Positions 1 to 9,912 of a stretch of 64,000 nucleotides of DNA are shown here, piece after piece. The position numbers and the translations under genes were made by a program. The stretch lies in contig NZ_MRST01000024.1 of the NCBI RefSeq assembly GCF_001902145.1, forward strand, positions 186,001 through 250,000. The letters run 5' to 3'. The notes under the pieces were generated by a model. The model saw nothing but the letters and a program-made list of their open reading frames with translations. It did not search any database and was not told the DNA's origin. The DNA comes from Pseudomonas fluorescens. Its GTDB lineage: Bacteria; Pseudomonadota; Gammaproteobacteria; Pseudomonadales; Pseudomonadaceae. Numbering within the stretch: the first letter of the stretch is position 1; each line of letters opens with the position of its first letter.

Positions 1-116
1 GGCAGGTGCAGTTGCAGTTGGTCGTGCTGCCAGTCGAGCACCCTGAGGCCCATTTCCCGGGTGAGTGGGATGTCGTGGTGAAGGATGGATTCCAGGTAAC
101 GGCTATCACGGCTCAT
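1..116 (-). CDS. Thioesterase, YiiD C-terminal family (partial, cut by window edge)
   Basis: Only the first 38 codons lie in the window; the gene runs off the left edge. The minus strand reads MSRDSRYLESILHHDIPLTR and continues EMGLRVLDWQHDQLQLHLP, which resembles the start of the hot-dog-fold thioesterase domain found at the C-terminus of YiiD. The ATG at 116 is preceded by an AGAGG ribosome binding site and lies 26 bases after the dctD stop, so it is probably the last gene of the dctBD transcript. The substrate is unknown. The family call rests on a short N-terminal stretch. Confidence 0.6.
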   Translation of the reverse strand, partial: MSRDSRYLESILHHDIPLTREMGLRVLDWQHDQLQLHL

Positions 117-142
117 GGCGGCCTCTTTGTAGGTGGACGATG

Positions 143-1528
143 TCATTCGTCATCGGCGCTCTGGCTGGCACTGTCGGCGAAGTTCAGGCCGTGTTTGCGC
201 AGTTTGTCGTGCAAGGTTTTGCGCGGCACGCCCAGGGCTTCGGCGAGGCTGCGCACGGAGCTGTGGGGGCGGGTCAGTTCGGCGGCGATCAGGCTTTTTT
301 CGAACTGTTCGACTTGCTCGCTCAGGCCTCCGGGCGTGGAGGTCAGCACGCCGGCGGCGGGGTGATCCTGGGTGTTATCCAGGGCCAACTCCAGGCCGAG
401 GGCGAAACGCTCCGCGGCGTTTTGCAGCTCCCGCACATTGCCCGGCCAGCTGTGGCGCAGCAACAACGCACGTTGGCCCGGTTGCAGTTCGTGCAAGGGC
501 AGGCCGTGGCGGCTGCTGGCCTCGTCGGCGAAGTGCTGGAACAGCATCAGCGCATCCTCTCCCCGCTCACGCAAGGGCGGAATGCGCAACGGCGCCACAT
601 TGAGGCGGTAATACAAGTCGGCACGGAAACGACCCTGGTCGGCGGCCTGGCGCAGGTCTTCTTTGGTGGCGGCGATAATGCGGATATCCAGCGGGATCAG
701 CTGATTGCCACCCAGGCGTTCCACTACGCGCTCCTGTAAAAGGCGCAGCAACTTGACCTGTACATCCAGGCTCATGCTTTCAATTTCATCCAGAAACAGC
801 GTGCCGCCATTGGCAAACTCGAACTTGCCGATGCGACGCTTTTGCGCGCCGGTAAACGCGCCGGGTTCATGGCCGAACAGTTCGCTTTCCACCACCGATT
901 CCGCCAGTGCCCCGGCGTTGATCGCGACAAACGGGCCGCTGCGTCGGCTTGAGAGGTCGTGCAGGGCGCGGGCGACGACCTCCTTGCCAGCGCCGGTCTC
1001 GCCGAGGATCAACACATCGGCCTTGGTCGCGGCCAGCGCACCGATTTGCTCGCGCAGGCGCAACATCTGTGGCGAGTGCCCTACCAGGCGCGTACTGAGT
1101 TGCTGGCGGTCGCTGAGGGCCAGGCGCAGGCTGCGGTTGTCCAGCACCAGCCGGCGCAGGGCCAGTGCCCGGCGCACGCTGTCGAGCAGCGCGTCGCTGG
1201 CGAAGGGTTTTTCCAGGAAGTCATAGGCGCCGGCACGCATGGCCTGCACTGCCAGCGGTACATCGCCGTGGCCGGTGATCAGCAGCACCGGCAGGTCGGG
1301 GTCCTGGCCGTGTAATTCAGTCAGCAGTTCCAGGCCGTCCATGCCGGGCATGCGAATGTCGCTGACCACCACGCCCGGCCAGTCACGGGACAGGCGTGCG
1401 GTGAGCCCGTTGGCTTCTCCCAGGGGCAGGACTTTCAGGCCGGCCAGGTCCAGGGTCTGGCACAGGGCCTGACGCAGGTGTGGATCGTCGTCGATCAATA
1501 CCACCTGAATCGAGTTGTCGATACTCAT
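143..1528 (-). CDS. dctD: C4-dicarboxylate transport response regulator DctD
   Basis: This is a 461-residue NtrC-type response regulator. A receiver domain lies at about 5-120 (VVLIDDDPH acidic pocket, VVSDIRMPG phosphoacceptor, EKPF lysine). A sigma54-interacting AAA+ domain follows at about 150-385 (Walker A GETGAGKE, the GAFTGA loop that contacts sigma54, GTLFLDEIE Walker B). A Fis-type helix-turn-helix sits at the end (LAEALGVPRKTLHDKLRKHG). The ATG at 1528 overlaps the dctB stop as ATGA, so the two are translationally coupled. In this family the phosphorylated protein activates sigma54 promoters of dicarboxylate uptake genes. No dctA or dctPQM transporter lies in the window, so its target is elsewhere. 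Confidence 0.88.
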   Translation of the reverse strand: MSIDNSIQVVLIDDDPHLRQALCQTLDLAGLKVLPLGEANGLTARLSRDWPGVVVSDIRMPGMDGLELLTELHGQDPDLPVLLITGHGDVPLAVQAMRAGAYDFLEKPFASDALLDSVRRALALRRLVLDNRSLRLALSDRQQLSTRLVGHSPQMLRLREQIGALAATKADVLILGETGAGKEVVARALHDLSSRRSGPFVAINAGALAESVVESELFGHEPGAFTGAQKRRIGKFEFANGGTLFLDEIESMSLDVQVKLLRLLQERVVERLGGNQLIPLDIRIIAATKEDLRQAADQGRFRADLYYRLNVAPLRIPPLRERGEDALMLFQHFADEASSRHGLPLHELQPGQRALLLRHSWPGNVRELQNAAERFALGLELALDNTQDHPAAGVLTSTPGGLSEQVEQFEKSLIAAELTRPHSSVRSLAEALGVPRKTLHDKLRKHGLNFADSASQSADDE

Positions 1529-3333
1529 ACACTGCGGTCCTCGGACGGTTGCAGACTGACGCCCGGCGAACCGGCACGCAATTTCAAGGTTAACAGCGCG
1601 CCGCCCTCCTTGTGGTTGGCGAACAACAGTTCGCCACCGAAGGCGCGCATCAGGGTGTCGCAGATCGCCAGGCCCAGGCCCAGGCCCTGGGTGCGCGTCT
1701 TGGTGGTGTAGAACGGCTCGCTGGCGCGGCCCAGAGCTTCCATGCAAAAGCCCGGGCCGTTGTCGCGAATATACAAGTTGACGCCATGGGGCGTGGTTTC
1801 GGCACTCAGCCAGAGTTTGCGCGGCGGGCCTTTTTCGGTGAGGGCATCCAGGGCATTGGCCAGCAAGTTACCCAGCACCTGGCGCAGGCGGGTTTCACCG
1901 GCCTGCACCCACAAGGTCGCCTCCGGCAGGTCGCGGATCAATTCCACTTCCATCGAACGCCGCCGCTTGGCCAACAACGCCAGGGCGTCATCCAGTGCCG
2001 GTTGCAGGGCTACGCTCTCCGGCGCGTGACGGTCACGGCGGGCGAAGGCGCGCAGGTGGGCGATGATCGAGGCCATGCGCCCGGTCAATTCGCTGATCAG
2101 CTTGAGGTTGCCGCGGGCATCGTTGGTGCGCTCATGGTCGAGCAGGATCTCGGCGTTTTCGGCATAGCTGCGAATCGCCGCCAGTGGTTGATTCAATTCA
2201 TGGCTGATACTCGCCGACATGGTGCCCAGCGCCGAGAGTTTACCGGCTTGGACCAAATCGTCCTGGGCGCGCACCAGTTCTTGCTGGGCATGCTCGCGCT
2301 CCAGCACTTCCTGTTTAAGGCGCCGGTTAAGGCCCTCCAGGTCGCTGGTACGCTCTGCCACGCGCATTTCCAACTCGCGGCGGGCCTTGGCTTCGAAGGC
2401 GATGCGTTCCAGGTAGTGCCGGCGGCGCTGCATCAGTAACCCCAGCAACAGCATCAGCACCAATAAGGTGGCGCCGCCCACGGCGACGACCGTGCGCACC
2501 GGACGGTTGATCAGCGAGCGCGGCGCGAGAATTTCCACGTTCCAGCCGGTCTCGGCGATAGCCGTGGACTGGCGCAGCCAAGCGCTGCTGCTCAGGCTCA
2601 GCGGCTGCGGGTCCCGGGTGGGGTAGGGCTGGATAGCGATGATGGCCTGGCGTTCTTCGGCGGTCAGTGGCCGAGTGGCGCGGAATCGCCATTGCGGGCG
2701 CGAAGTGAGGATCACCACGCCGTTGTGGTCGGTGACCAGCAACTGTTCTGGGGTATTGCCCCATAGGCTTTCGGTGTGATCCAGGTCGACCTTCACCACC
2801 AGCACCCCGATGACGGTATTGCCGTCACGCACCGCGGCGGCGAAGAAGTAGCCGCGTTTGGCCGAGGTGGTGCCCAGGCCGAAGAACCGGCCGAGGCGCC
2901 CGGCCATGGCTTCGCTGAAATACGGACGGAAGGAGAAGTTGCGCCCCACAAAGCTGTCTTGTTTGTCCCAGTTGGACGCGGCGAGGGTCTTGCCGGTGGT
3001 GTCCATCAGATACATCACCTCTACCCCGGCCTGGGCGGCGACATCCTTGAGCAACTGGTTGGCATTGACCAGGTGCGTGCTGACGTGGGGCGCGTCCAAT
3101 GCCGTGCGCAGGGCCGGTAAGTCCCCGAGGATCTGCGGCAGTATTTCGTAGCGGTGCAGGGTGCCCAGCAAGTTGGCGACGTAGAGGTCGAGGGTCTGGC
3201 GGTTTTGCCCGGCCAGCTCGCTGCGGTAATAGCGCTCGGCCAAATGCTCCAGCGGCCACAACAGCGGCGCCAGGCACAGAGCCAGCAGTGCGAGGCTGCG
3301 CCAGCGGGGTCTTCGCGCAAGGGGTGGGGTCAT
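1525..3333 (-). CDS. dctB: C4-dicarboxylate transport sensor histidine kinase DctB
   Basis: This is a sensor kinase of about 602 residues starting at the ATG at 3333. It has an N-terminal membrane segment (about 10-30), a large periplasmic double-PAS region containing KRGYFFAAAVRDGNTVIGVL (the DctB/dCACHE signature), a second membrane segment near 290-310 and a coiled coil. The HisKA box is ISHELNQPLAAIRSYAEN, and the HATPase domain shows RQVLGNLLANALDAL, DNGPGF and GLGLGLAICDTLM. It phosphorylates the overlapping DctD. It begins 34 bases after the rfbD stop on the same strand, so read-through from the rhamnose operon is possible. A longer start at 3384 is less likely because it would overlap rfbD. 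Confidence 0.87.
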   Translation of the reverse strand: MTPPLARRPRWRSLALLALCLAPLLWPLEHLAERYYRSELAGQNRQTLDLYVANLLGTLHRYEILPQILGDLPALRTALDAPHVSTHLVNANQLLKDVAAQAGVEVMYLMDTTGKTLAASNWDKQDSFVGRNFSFRPYFSEAMAGRLGRFFGLGTTSAKRGYFFAAAVRDGNTVIGVLVVKVDLDHTESLWGNTPEQLLVTDHNGVVILTSRPQWRFRATRPLTAEERQAIIAIQPYPTRDPQPLSLSSSAWLRQSTAIAETGWNVEILAPRSLINRPVRTVVAVGGATLLVLMLLLGLLMQRRRHYLERIAFEAKARRELEMRVAERTSDLEGLNRRLKQEVLEREHAQQELVRAQDDLVQAGKLSALGTMSASISHELNQPLAAIRSYAENAEILLDHERTNDARGNLKLISELTGRMASIIAHLRAFARRDRHAPESVALQPALDDALALLAKRRRSMEVELIRDLPEATLWVQAGETRLRQVLGNLLANALDALTEKGPPRKLWLSAETTPHGVNLYIRDNGPGFCMEALGRASEPFYTTKTRTQGLGLGLAICDTLMRAFGGELLFANHKEGGALLTLKLRAGSPGVSLQPSEDRSV

Positions 3334-3367
3334 GGAAGTCGCGCCTGTGGGTACAGGCGCATTATGC

Positions 3368-4237
3368 CTAGTGCTGCTGTGCAAGACACTCGTGCAATGC
3401 GTCTTGCCACTGTGGCTGGCTGACGTGCCATTGCTGTTGCAGGCGGGTGCAGTCCAGGCGCGAGTTCAGCGGGCGCTTGGCGGGGGTCGGGTAGGCGCTG
3501 GAAGGGATCGGCTCCAGCTCGGCGCAGGCCTTGCCCTCGGCGCGCAGTTGCTCGCCAATGGCTTGGGCAAAGCCGAACCATGAAGTTTCACCTTGGGCAG
3601 TGAGGTGGTAAACACCCCAATCCCCTGCCTTACCGGCCTGCCACTGCTCGATCAGCACGCGGGTGCTGTTGGCGATAGTCCCGGCCCAGGTCGGCGCACC
3701 GATCTGGTCGGCCACGATGCGCATCTGCGGTTTTTCCTGCAGGAGGCGCTGCATGGTCAGCAGGAAGTTCTTGCCGTGGCTCGAATAGACCCAACTGGTG
3801 CGCAAGATCAGGTACTCGCCGCCTGCAGCCGCAATCGCCCGCTCACCCGCCAGCTTGCTCTGGCCGTAGACACCCAATGGGTTCGGCGTGTCGCTTTCGG
3901 TGTACGGGGCAGGTTTGGTGCCGTCGAACACGTAGTCGGTCGAGTAGTGAATCAGCGGGATGCCCAGGGCCTTGGCTTCTTCGGCGAGGATGCCGGGGGC
4001 GATGGCATTGATGGCGAACGCAGCGTCCGGCTCGCTCTCGGCCAGATCGACGGCGGTGTGGGCCGCCGCGTTGATGATCAGGTCAGGGCGATGGGTGCGC
4101 ACTTGCTGGCGGATAAGGTCTGCGTCTGCCAGGTCAAGCTGGTCGCGGCCCAGGACGAGGAGTTCGCCCAGGCCCTTGAGCCGCTGTTGCAGCTCCTGGG
4201 AGACTTGGCCGTGTTGGCCGGTGATGAGGATTTTCAT
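3368..4237 (-). CDS. rfbD: dTDP-4-dehydrorhamnose reductase
   Basis: This 289-residue short-chain dehydrogenase catalyses the last step of dTDP-L-rhamnose synthesis, the NAD(P)H reduction of dTDP-6-deoxy-L-lyxo-4-hexulose. The N-terminus has the Rossmann loop GQHGQVSQEL. The substrate region contains HYSTDYVFDGTKPAPYTESD and the catalytic YxxxK in YGQSKLAGERA. Length and order match RmlD. It is the fourth gene of a tightly packed rfbB-rfbA-rfbC-rfbD operon and overlaps rfbC by four bases. The product feeds O-antigen, rhamnolipid or other exopolysaccharide assembly, but no glycosyltransferase for those lies next to it. Confidence 0.95.
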   Translation of the reverse strand: MKILITGQHGQVSQELQQRLKGLGELLVLGRDQLDLADADLIRQQVRTHRPDLIINAAAHTAVDLAESEPDAAFAINAIAPGILAEEAKALGIPLIHYSTDYVFDGTKPAPYTESDTPNPLGVYGQSKLAGERAIAAAGGEYLILRTSWVYSSHGKNFLLTMQRLLQEKPQMRIVADQIGAPTWAGTIANSTRVLIEQWQAGKAGDWGVYHLTAQGETSWFGFAQAIGEQLRAEGKACAELEPIPSSAYPTPAKRPLNSRLDCTRLQQQWHVSQPQWQDALHECLAQQH

Positions 4238-4779
4238 GGGAACAGGTCAGCTTCCATCAGCAGTTTGCCGACCTGATCCTTGGCGGAGAGTTGCGGCGGT
4301 TCGGCCAGCTCCCAGTCGATGGCCAGCGTCGGGTCATTCCAGAGAATGCTGCGCTCGGCGCTTGGCTGGTAGTAGTCGGTAGTTTTGTACAGGAACTCTG
4401 CGTACTCACTCAACACCACGAAACCGTGGGCGAAGCCTTCCGGCACCCAGAGTTGGCGATGGTTCTGTGCCGACAAGCGGACACCCACCCACTGGCCAAA
4501 GTTGGGTGAGCTGCGACGGATGTCGACCGCTACGTCCAACACTTCACCGTAGGTGACACGCACCAGCTTGCCTTGAGTGTGTTCAAGCTGATAGTGCAAA
4601 CCCCGCAGCACGCCTTTTTGCGAGCGTGAGTGATTATCCTGCACGAAATTACGCTTGAGCCCGGTGGCCGCTTCAAAGGCACGCGCATTGAAACTTTCGT
4701 AGAAGAAACCGCGTTCGTCGCCGAATACCTTTGGCTCGAGGATCAGTACGCCGGGTAGTGTGGTTTCAACTACATTCAC
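4234..4779 (-). CDS. rfbC: dTDP-4-dehydrorhamnose 3,5-epimerase
   Basis: This 181-residue cupin-fold epimerase carries out the double epimerisation of dTDP-4-keto-6-deoxyglucose. Family signatures are present: [18 protein letters not shown] at the N-terminus, the catalytic histidine in [10 protein letters not shown], and the substrate region [16 protein letters not shown] followed by [12 protein letters not shown]. The length is that of RmlC. It overlaps both neighbours by four bases (rfbA upstream, rfbD downstream), which indicates a single polycistronic transcript with coupled translation. Confidence 0.96.
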   Translation of the reverse strand: MNVVETTLPGVLILEPKVFGDERGFFYESFNARAFEAATGLKRNFVQDNHSRSQKGVLRGLHYQLEHTQGKLVRVTYGEVLDVAVDIRRSSPNFGQWVGVRLSAQNHRQLWVPEGFAHGFVVLSEYAEFLYKTTDYYQPSAERSILWNDPTLAIDWELAEPPQLSAKDQVGKLLMEADLFP

Positions 4780-5651
4780 TGGGTCTCTCCGGCAAGCGAG
4801 TAGAGGTATTGGCCGTAGCCGGTCTTGCCAAAGTACTTGGCGCGCTCCAGCAGATAATCACGATCGATCCAGCCGTTTTCATAGGCGATCTCTTCCAGGC
4901 AGGCCACTTTCAAGCCTTGGCGGTGCTCGATGGTCTGAACGTAGGTCGAGGCTTCTAGCAGGCTGTCATGGGTGCCGGTGTCGAGCCAGGCGAACCCACG
5001 GCCGAAGCGTTCAACGTGCAGATCGCCACGCTGAAGGTAGGCATTGTTGACGTCGGTGATCTCCAGCTCGCCGCGTGGCGAAGGCTTGACCGCCTTGGCG
5101 ATCTTGATCACGTCGTTGTCGTAGAAGTACAGGCCGGTCACGGCATACGGTGACTTGGGTTTTGCCGGTTTTTCTTCGATGGAAAGGGCGCGACCCTCTT
5201 TATCGAAATCAATCACACCGAAACGCTCCGGGTCTTTCACCCAATAGCCGAAAACAGTAGCGCCCGAGGAGCGCTCGGCTGCGGTGCGTAACTGATCGCC
5301 AAAATGCTGGCCGTGGAAGATGTTGTCCCCCAGAATCAGGCACACCGCGTCATCACCGATGAACTCTTCGCCAATGATAAATGCTTGAGCCAGCCCATCC
5401 GGGGAAGGCTGTTCGGCATACGTGAAACGCACGCCAAACTGGCTGCCATCTCCCAGCAGGTTTCGGTACTGCGGTAGGTCTACCGGAGTGGAAATTACCA
5501 GAATGTCCTTGATGCCTGCGAGCATCAGCACGGATATCGGGTAGTAGATCATCGGCTTGTCATACACCGGCAACAGCTGTTTGGACACTCCCAACGTAAT
5601 GGGGTGTAGGCGCGTGCCGGAGCCGCCAGCCAATACAATTCCCTTCATCAT
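4776..5651 (-). CDS. rfbA: Glucose-1-phosphate thymidylyltransferase
   Basis: This enzyme of about 291 residues makes dTDP-glucose from dTTP and glucose 1-phosphate, the committed step to dTDP-rhamnose. The nucleotidyltransferase signature [11 protein letters not shown] lies at the N-terminus, followed by [16 protein letters not shown] and the metal-binding [10 protein letters not shown]. Two ATG codons lie in tandem at 5651 and 5648; the first overlaps the rfbB stop as ATGA and is preferred. Its neighbours are the three other rhamnose pathway genes. A paralogous RffH function cannot be excluded from sequence alone, but the operon favours RmlA. Confidence 0.95.
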   Translation of the reverse strand: MMKGIVLAGGSGTRLHPITLGVSKQLLPVYDKPMIYYPISVLMLAGIKDILVISTPVDLPQYRNLLGDGSQFGVRFTYAEQPSPDGLAQAFIIGEEFIGDDAVCLILGDNIFHGQHFGDQLRTAAERSSGATVFGYWVKDPERFGVIDFDKEGRALSIEEKPAKPKSPYAVTGLYFYDNDVIKIAKAVKPSPRGELEITDVNNAYLQRGDLHVERFGRGFAWLDTGTHDSLLEASTYVQTIEHRQGLKVACLEEIAYENGWIDRDYLLERAKYFGKTGYGQYLYSLAGETQ

Positions 5652-6730
5652 GCGATTAGATCCTTCAAGTCGGTGTTGCCCAATCGTTCCCCCTGATAAC
5701 TGCCGTCCTGGACCCTGCGGCACCATTCCAGGTTATCGAGGTACCACTGTACGGTTTTGCGCAGGCCGGTCTCGAAGGTTTCTTCCGGGACCCAGCCCAG
5801 TTCGCGTTCGATCTTGCTGGCGTCGATGGCGTAGCGTTGGTCGTGGCCTGGGCGATCCTTGACGAAGGTGATCAGGTCAGTGAATTTCTCCACGTTGGCT
5901 GGGCGTTGTGGCGCCAGTTCTTCCAGCAGGGCGCAGATGCCACGTACCACGTCGATGTTCTTCTGTTCGTTGTGGCCGCCGATATTGTAGGTCTCGCCCA
6001 CAACCCCAGTGGTGACCACTGTGAGCAGCGCACGGGCATGATCCTCGACAAACAGCCAGTCACGTACCTGCAAACCATCGCCATACACCGGCAGTGGCTT
6101 GCCCGCCAGGGCGTTGAGAATCACCAGCGGGATCAATTTTTCGGGGAAATGGAACGGCCCGTAATTGTTCGAGCAGTTGGTCAACAGCACCGGCAGGCCA
6201 TAGGTGCGCTGCCAGGCGCGTACCAGGTGGTCGGACGCTGCCTTGCTCGCGGAATAAGGCGAGCTGGGGGCGTAAGGCGTGGTTTCGGTGAAGAGGTCGT
6301 CCACGCCGTGCAGGTCGCCATACACCTCATCAGTGGAGATGTGGTGGAAACGGAACGCGCTTTTTGCCGGCTCTGCCAGCTTCTGCCAATAGGCGCGCGT
6401 GGCTTCCAGCAGGCTGTAGGTGCCGACGATGTTGGTCTGGATAAAATCCGACGGGCCGTCAATGGAACGGTCGACATGGGACTCGGCCGCCAAGTGCATG
6501 ATCGCATCGGGTTCGAAGCGTGCGAGCACGGCGCTGACGGTGGCTTGGTCGATGATATCGGCCTGGACAAACTCATAGCGACTGTTGGACGCAATGCTGG
6601 CCAGCGACTCAAGGTTGCCGGCGTAAGTCAGCTTGTCCAGGTTGAGCACTTCATGCTCAGTGTGTTGAATCAAGTGCCGGATCAGGGCCGAGCCAATAAA
6701 TCCGGCACCGCCGGTGATGAGAATGCGCAT
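5648..6730 (-). CDS. rfbB: dTDP-glucose 4,6-dehydratase
   Basis: This 360-residue extended short-chain dehydrogenase converts dTDP-glucose to dTDP-4-keto-6-deoxyglucose with bound NAD. The N-terminal [13 protein letters not shown] is the dinucleotide loop. [11 protein letters not shown] contains the active-site Thr-Asp-Glu set, and [15 protein letters not shown] contains the catalytic YxxxK. It is the first gene of the rfbBACD operon. The 150 bases between it and the divergent gene at 6882 must carry both promoters. The length is typical for RmlB. Confidence 0.96.
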   Translation of the reverse strand: MRILITGGAGFIGSALIRHLIQHTEHEVLNLDKLTYAGNLESLASIASNSRYEFVQADIIDQATVSAVLARFEPDAIMHLAAESHVDRSIDGPSDFIQTNIVGTYSLLEATRAYWQKLAEPAKSAFRFHHISTDEVYGDLHGVDDLFTETTPYAPSSPYSASKAASDHLVRAWQRTYGLPVLLTNCSNNYGPFHFPEKLIPLVILNALAGKPLPVYGDGLQVRDWLFVEDHARALLTVVTTGVVGETYNIGGHNEQKNIDVVRGICALLEELAPQRPANVEKFTDLITFVKDRPGHDQRYAIDASKIERELGWVPEETFETGLRKTVQWYLDNLEWCRRVQDGSYQGERLGNTDLKDLIA

Positions 6731-6881
6731 GTCGAGGGCCTTTTCCTTAGACGGACACTGGGCGAAAGTAGCATAGCTTGAGTTGTGAATCGGGCTGGCG
6801 CAAGCACCGTGAGCAGAAGGGGTTGATTAACGCCACAGAACAATGGCGATATAGACGCTTGAAAAAACAAAGGTCGTCACA

Positions 6882-9791
6882 ATGTCGTTAGCCACGTTGA
6901 CCCACCGTGCCAGCTTGCCTTGCCCACAAGTAACCCCCGAGCAGGCAGCACACCTGCTCGAGCGACATTATGGAATGACGGGCAAATTACGCTCATTGGG
7001 CAGTCAACAAGATCTCAACTATAGAATTGACAGCACTCGGGGCCGCTTCGTTCTGAAGATCTGCCGAGGTGACTACGCCGCGGTTGAACTCCAGGCCCAG
7101 CACGCGGCCCTCAACAGCCTGGGCACGCATCCCGGCCTGCGCGTGCCCAAGGTCATCCAGACCGTGGAGGGCGAAGAGTTGCTGACGGTCAACGTCGATG
7201 GCCAAACCCTGCACCTGCGGCTATTGGACTACATCGACGGCCAGCCCCTGACGCATTTACCCCACCTGAGTCGCACCGTGATCGAGGGCTTTGGTGAGTT
7301 GTGCGGGCAGATGAGCCTCGCGCTCGCAGGTTTCGAGCACCCTGGCCTTGCGCGCACCCTGCAATGGGACCCGCGCCACGCGCAAGCATTGATCACCCAC
7401 CTGCTGGCAACCTTGCCCGACCTGCCGCAGCGCGCTGCTTTGGAGCAGGTGGCCAGGCAGGTCGAGGCGCATGTCCAGCCGTTGGCGGCACACCTGCCCT
7501 GGCAAGCGGTGCACATGGACATCACCGATGACAACGTGGTGTGGCAGCGTGGTGCCCAGCGGCACTGGCGTATACAAGGCGTGATTGATTTTGGCGATCT
7601 GGTGCGTACCTGGAGGATTGCTGACCTGTCGGTGACCTGCGCGGCGCTGTTGCACCATGCCGACGGTGATCCCTTTGCCCTCTTGCCGGCGATCCAGGCC
7701 TGCCACGCGGTCACGCCGTTGCAGCGCGAAGAGCTGGAGGTGTTGTGGCCGTTGATCGTCGCTCGCGCGGCGGTGTTGGTGCTCAGCAGTGAGCAGCAGC
7801 AACGCCTGGACCCGGATAACGTTTATCTAAAGAAAAACGCCGAACACGAGTGGGAAATCTTCCATATCGCCACGTCGGTGTCCTTTGAACTCATGCACGC
7901 GGCGATTCTGCGCAGCGTCAGCAAAACATTACCGCCCGTCGCCATCCAAGACTTCGCGCCTTTATTGCCAGGCTTGGTGGGACGCGAGTTTGCGCTGATC
8001 GACCTGGGCGTACTCAGCCCGCATTTCGAGGCTGGCAATTGGGAGACTCCCGGCATAGATCGGCGCTTGCTGGATCAAGCGGCGACGGTGCATGGGCTGG
8101 CGGCCAGTCGTTATGGGCAATACCGCTTGTCGCGCACCCGCCCCGACAGTGCGCTAGAGCCCGAGACCTTCCCCCTGCATGTCGAACTGCATCTGCCCCA
8201 CGGCACGGTGCTGGAAGCACCCTTTGCGGGAATGCTGCGCGAAGGTACCGACGGCTTGCTGTGTTTGCACGTCAGCGGCCTGAGCCTGCGCCTGTGGGGC
8301 GTGCGCACATCACTCAAGCCGGGCGCAACGTTGGTCAAAGGGCAGGTGCTGGGCGAGGTTCATGCGCCGTTGACCGTGCAGTTGTGCCGCGCCGACCTTG
8401 AGCCACCGCTGTTCTGCACACCTTCCCGGGCGTTGGCGTGGCAGGCGTTGTGCCCTTCACCCGCAGCGCTGTTGGGCCTGGCCTGTGATGCGGAGCCGGA
8501 ACTGGACCCAGAGGCCCTGCTGGCCCGGCGTGATGCCAGCTTTGCCCGCTCCCAGAAGCACTACTACGCCGACCCACCGCGTATCGAGCGGGGCTGGCGT
8601 AACCACCTGATCGATATGCAGGGCCGATCCTACCTCGACATGCTCAACAACGTGGCCGTGCTGGGCCATGGCCACCCGCGCATGGCTGAAGTGGCGGCTC
8701 GGCAGTGGTCGTTGCTCAACACCAACTCGCGGTTTCACTACGCGGCGGTTGCCGAGTTCTCCGAGCGCCTGCTGGCGTTGGCGCCGGAGGGCATGGACCG
8801 GGTGTTCCTGGTCAACAGCGGCACTGAAGCCAATGACCTGGCGATTCGTTTGGCCTGGGCCTACAGCGGCGGGCGCGACATGCTCAGCGTGCTGGAGGCC
8901 TATCACGGCTGGTCGGTGGCGGCGGATGCCGTGTCCACGTCGATTGCCGATAACCCCCAGGCCTTGAGCAGCCGCCCGGATTGGGTGCACCCGGTGACCG
9001 CACCCAATACCTACCGCGGTGAGTTCCGCGGGCCGGACAGCGCGCCGGACTATGTACGAAGCGTGGAGCATAACCTGGCGAAAATCGCCGCGAGCCAGCG
9101 TCAATTGGCCGGGTTCATCTGTGAGCCGGTGTACGGCAATGCCGGCGGCATCTCCCTGCCGCCGGGTTACTTGCAACAGGTGTATGGCTTGGTGCGTGCC
9201 CAGGGTGGCGTGTGCATCGCCGATGAGGTGCAGGTAGGTTACGGCCGCATGGGGCATTTTTTCTGGGGGTTTGAACAGCAGGGTGTAGTGCCCGACATCA
9301 TCACCATGGCCAAAGGCATGGGCAACGGCCAGCCGTTGGGTGCGGTGATCACCCGCCGAGAAATTGCCGAGGCGCTGGAAGCCGAGGGTTACTTCTTCTC
9401 CTCATCAGGAGGCAGCCCGGTCAGTTGCCGGATCGGCATGGCGGTGCTGGATGTGATGGAAGAGGAAAAACTGTGGGAAAACGCCCAAGTGGTAGGTGGG
9501 CATTTCAAGGCCCGGCTGGAGGAATTGATCGATCGCCATCCACTCGTCGGTGCCGTGCACGGTTCGGGTTTCTATCTGGGCCTTGAACTGGTGCGTGATC
9601 GCCAGACCCTCGAACCTGCGACTGCAGAAACCGCCTTGTTGTGTGACCGGCTGCGGGAGCTGGGGATTTTCATGCAGCCTACCGGTGATTATCTGAATAT
9701 CCTCAAGATCAAGCCGCCGATGGTGACGTCCAGGCGCAGCGTGGACTTCTTTGTGGACATGCTGTCGAAAGTGCTGGATGAGCAGCTATGA
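6882..9791 (+). CDS. Kinase / M23-like / class III aminotransferase fusion protein
   Basis: A 969-residue protein combines three regions. Residues about 12-340 are an aminoglycoside-phosphotransferase/choline-kinase-like fold with the catalytic loop AVHMDITDDNVVW and metal-binding VIDFGDLV. Residues about 415-530 look like a LytM/M23-type beta domain (HLPHGTVLEAPFAGMLREG, LKPGATLVKGQVLGEVHAP) without an obvious complete zinc site. Residues about 545-969 are a class III PLP enzyme (VNSGTEANDLAIRLA, ADEVQVGYGRMG, PLP lysine K811 in TMAKGMGNGQ). The kinase part resembles hydroxylysine kinase and the PLP part resembles the AGXT2L phospho-lyases. An inferred role is phosphorylation of an amino alcohol followed by phosphate elimination. 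It lies upstream of aguA on the same strand. Confidence 0.82.
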   Translation: MSLATLTHRASLPCPQVTPEQAAHLLERHYGMTGKLRSLGSQQDLNYRIDSTRGRFVLKICRGDYAAVELQAQHAALNSLGTHPGLRVPKVIQTVEGEELLTVNVDGQTLHLRLLDYIDGQPLTHLPHLSRTVIEGFGELCGQMSLALAGFEHPGLARTLQWDPRHAQALITHLLATLPDLPQRAALEQVARQVEAHVQPLAAHLPWQAVHMDITDDNVVWQRGAQRHWRIQGVIDFGDLVRTWRIADLSVTCAALLHHADGDPFALLPAIQACHAVTPLQREELEVLWPLIVARAAVLVLSSEQQQRLDPDNVYLKKNAEHEWEIFHIATSVSFELMHAAILRSVSKTLPPVAIQDFAPLLPGLVGREFALIDLGVLSPHFEAGNWETPGIDRRLLDQAATVHGLAASRYGQYRLSRTRPDSALEPETFPLHVELHLPHGTVLEAPFAGMLREGTDGLLCLHVSGLSLRLWGVRTSLKPGATLVKGQVLGEVHAPLTVQLCRADLEPPLFCTPSRALAWQALCPSPAALLGLACDAEPELDPEALLARRDASFARSQKHYYADPPRIERGWRNHLIDMQGRSYLDMLNNVAVLGHGHPRMAEVAARQWSLLNTNSRFHYAAVAEFSERLLALAPEGMDRVFLVNSGTEANDLAIRLAWAYSGGRDMLSVLEAYHGWSVAADAVSTSIADNPQALSSRPDWVHPVTAPNTYRGEFRGPDSAPDYVRSVEHNLAKIAASQRQLAGFICEPVYGNAGGISLPPGYLQQVYGLVRAQGGVCIADEVQVGYGRMGHFFWGFEQQGVVPDIITMAKGMGNGQPLGAVITRREIAEALEAEGYFFSSSGGSPVSCRIGMAVLDVMEEEKLWENAQVVGGHFKARLEELIDRHPLVGAVHGSGFYLGLELVRDRQTLEPATAETALLCDRLRELGIFMQPTGDYLNILKIKPPMVTSRRSVDFFVDMLSKVLDEQL

Positions 9792-9912
9792 TTTATCGAT
9801 TGTTATCGGCTATTTTTTGCAGACCCGAGCACCTATCATGTTTTTTGTCTGTTAAAGCCGATTTTTATCCATTATAAAGTTGCCCTTCACCCCATTCGGA
9901 GCCCTGATCGCC

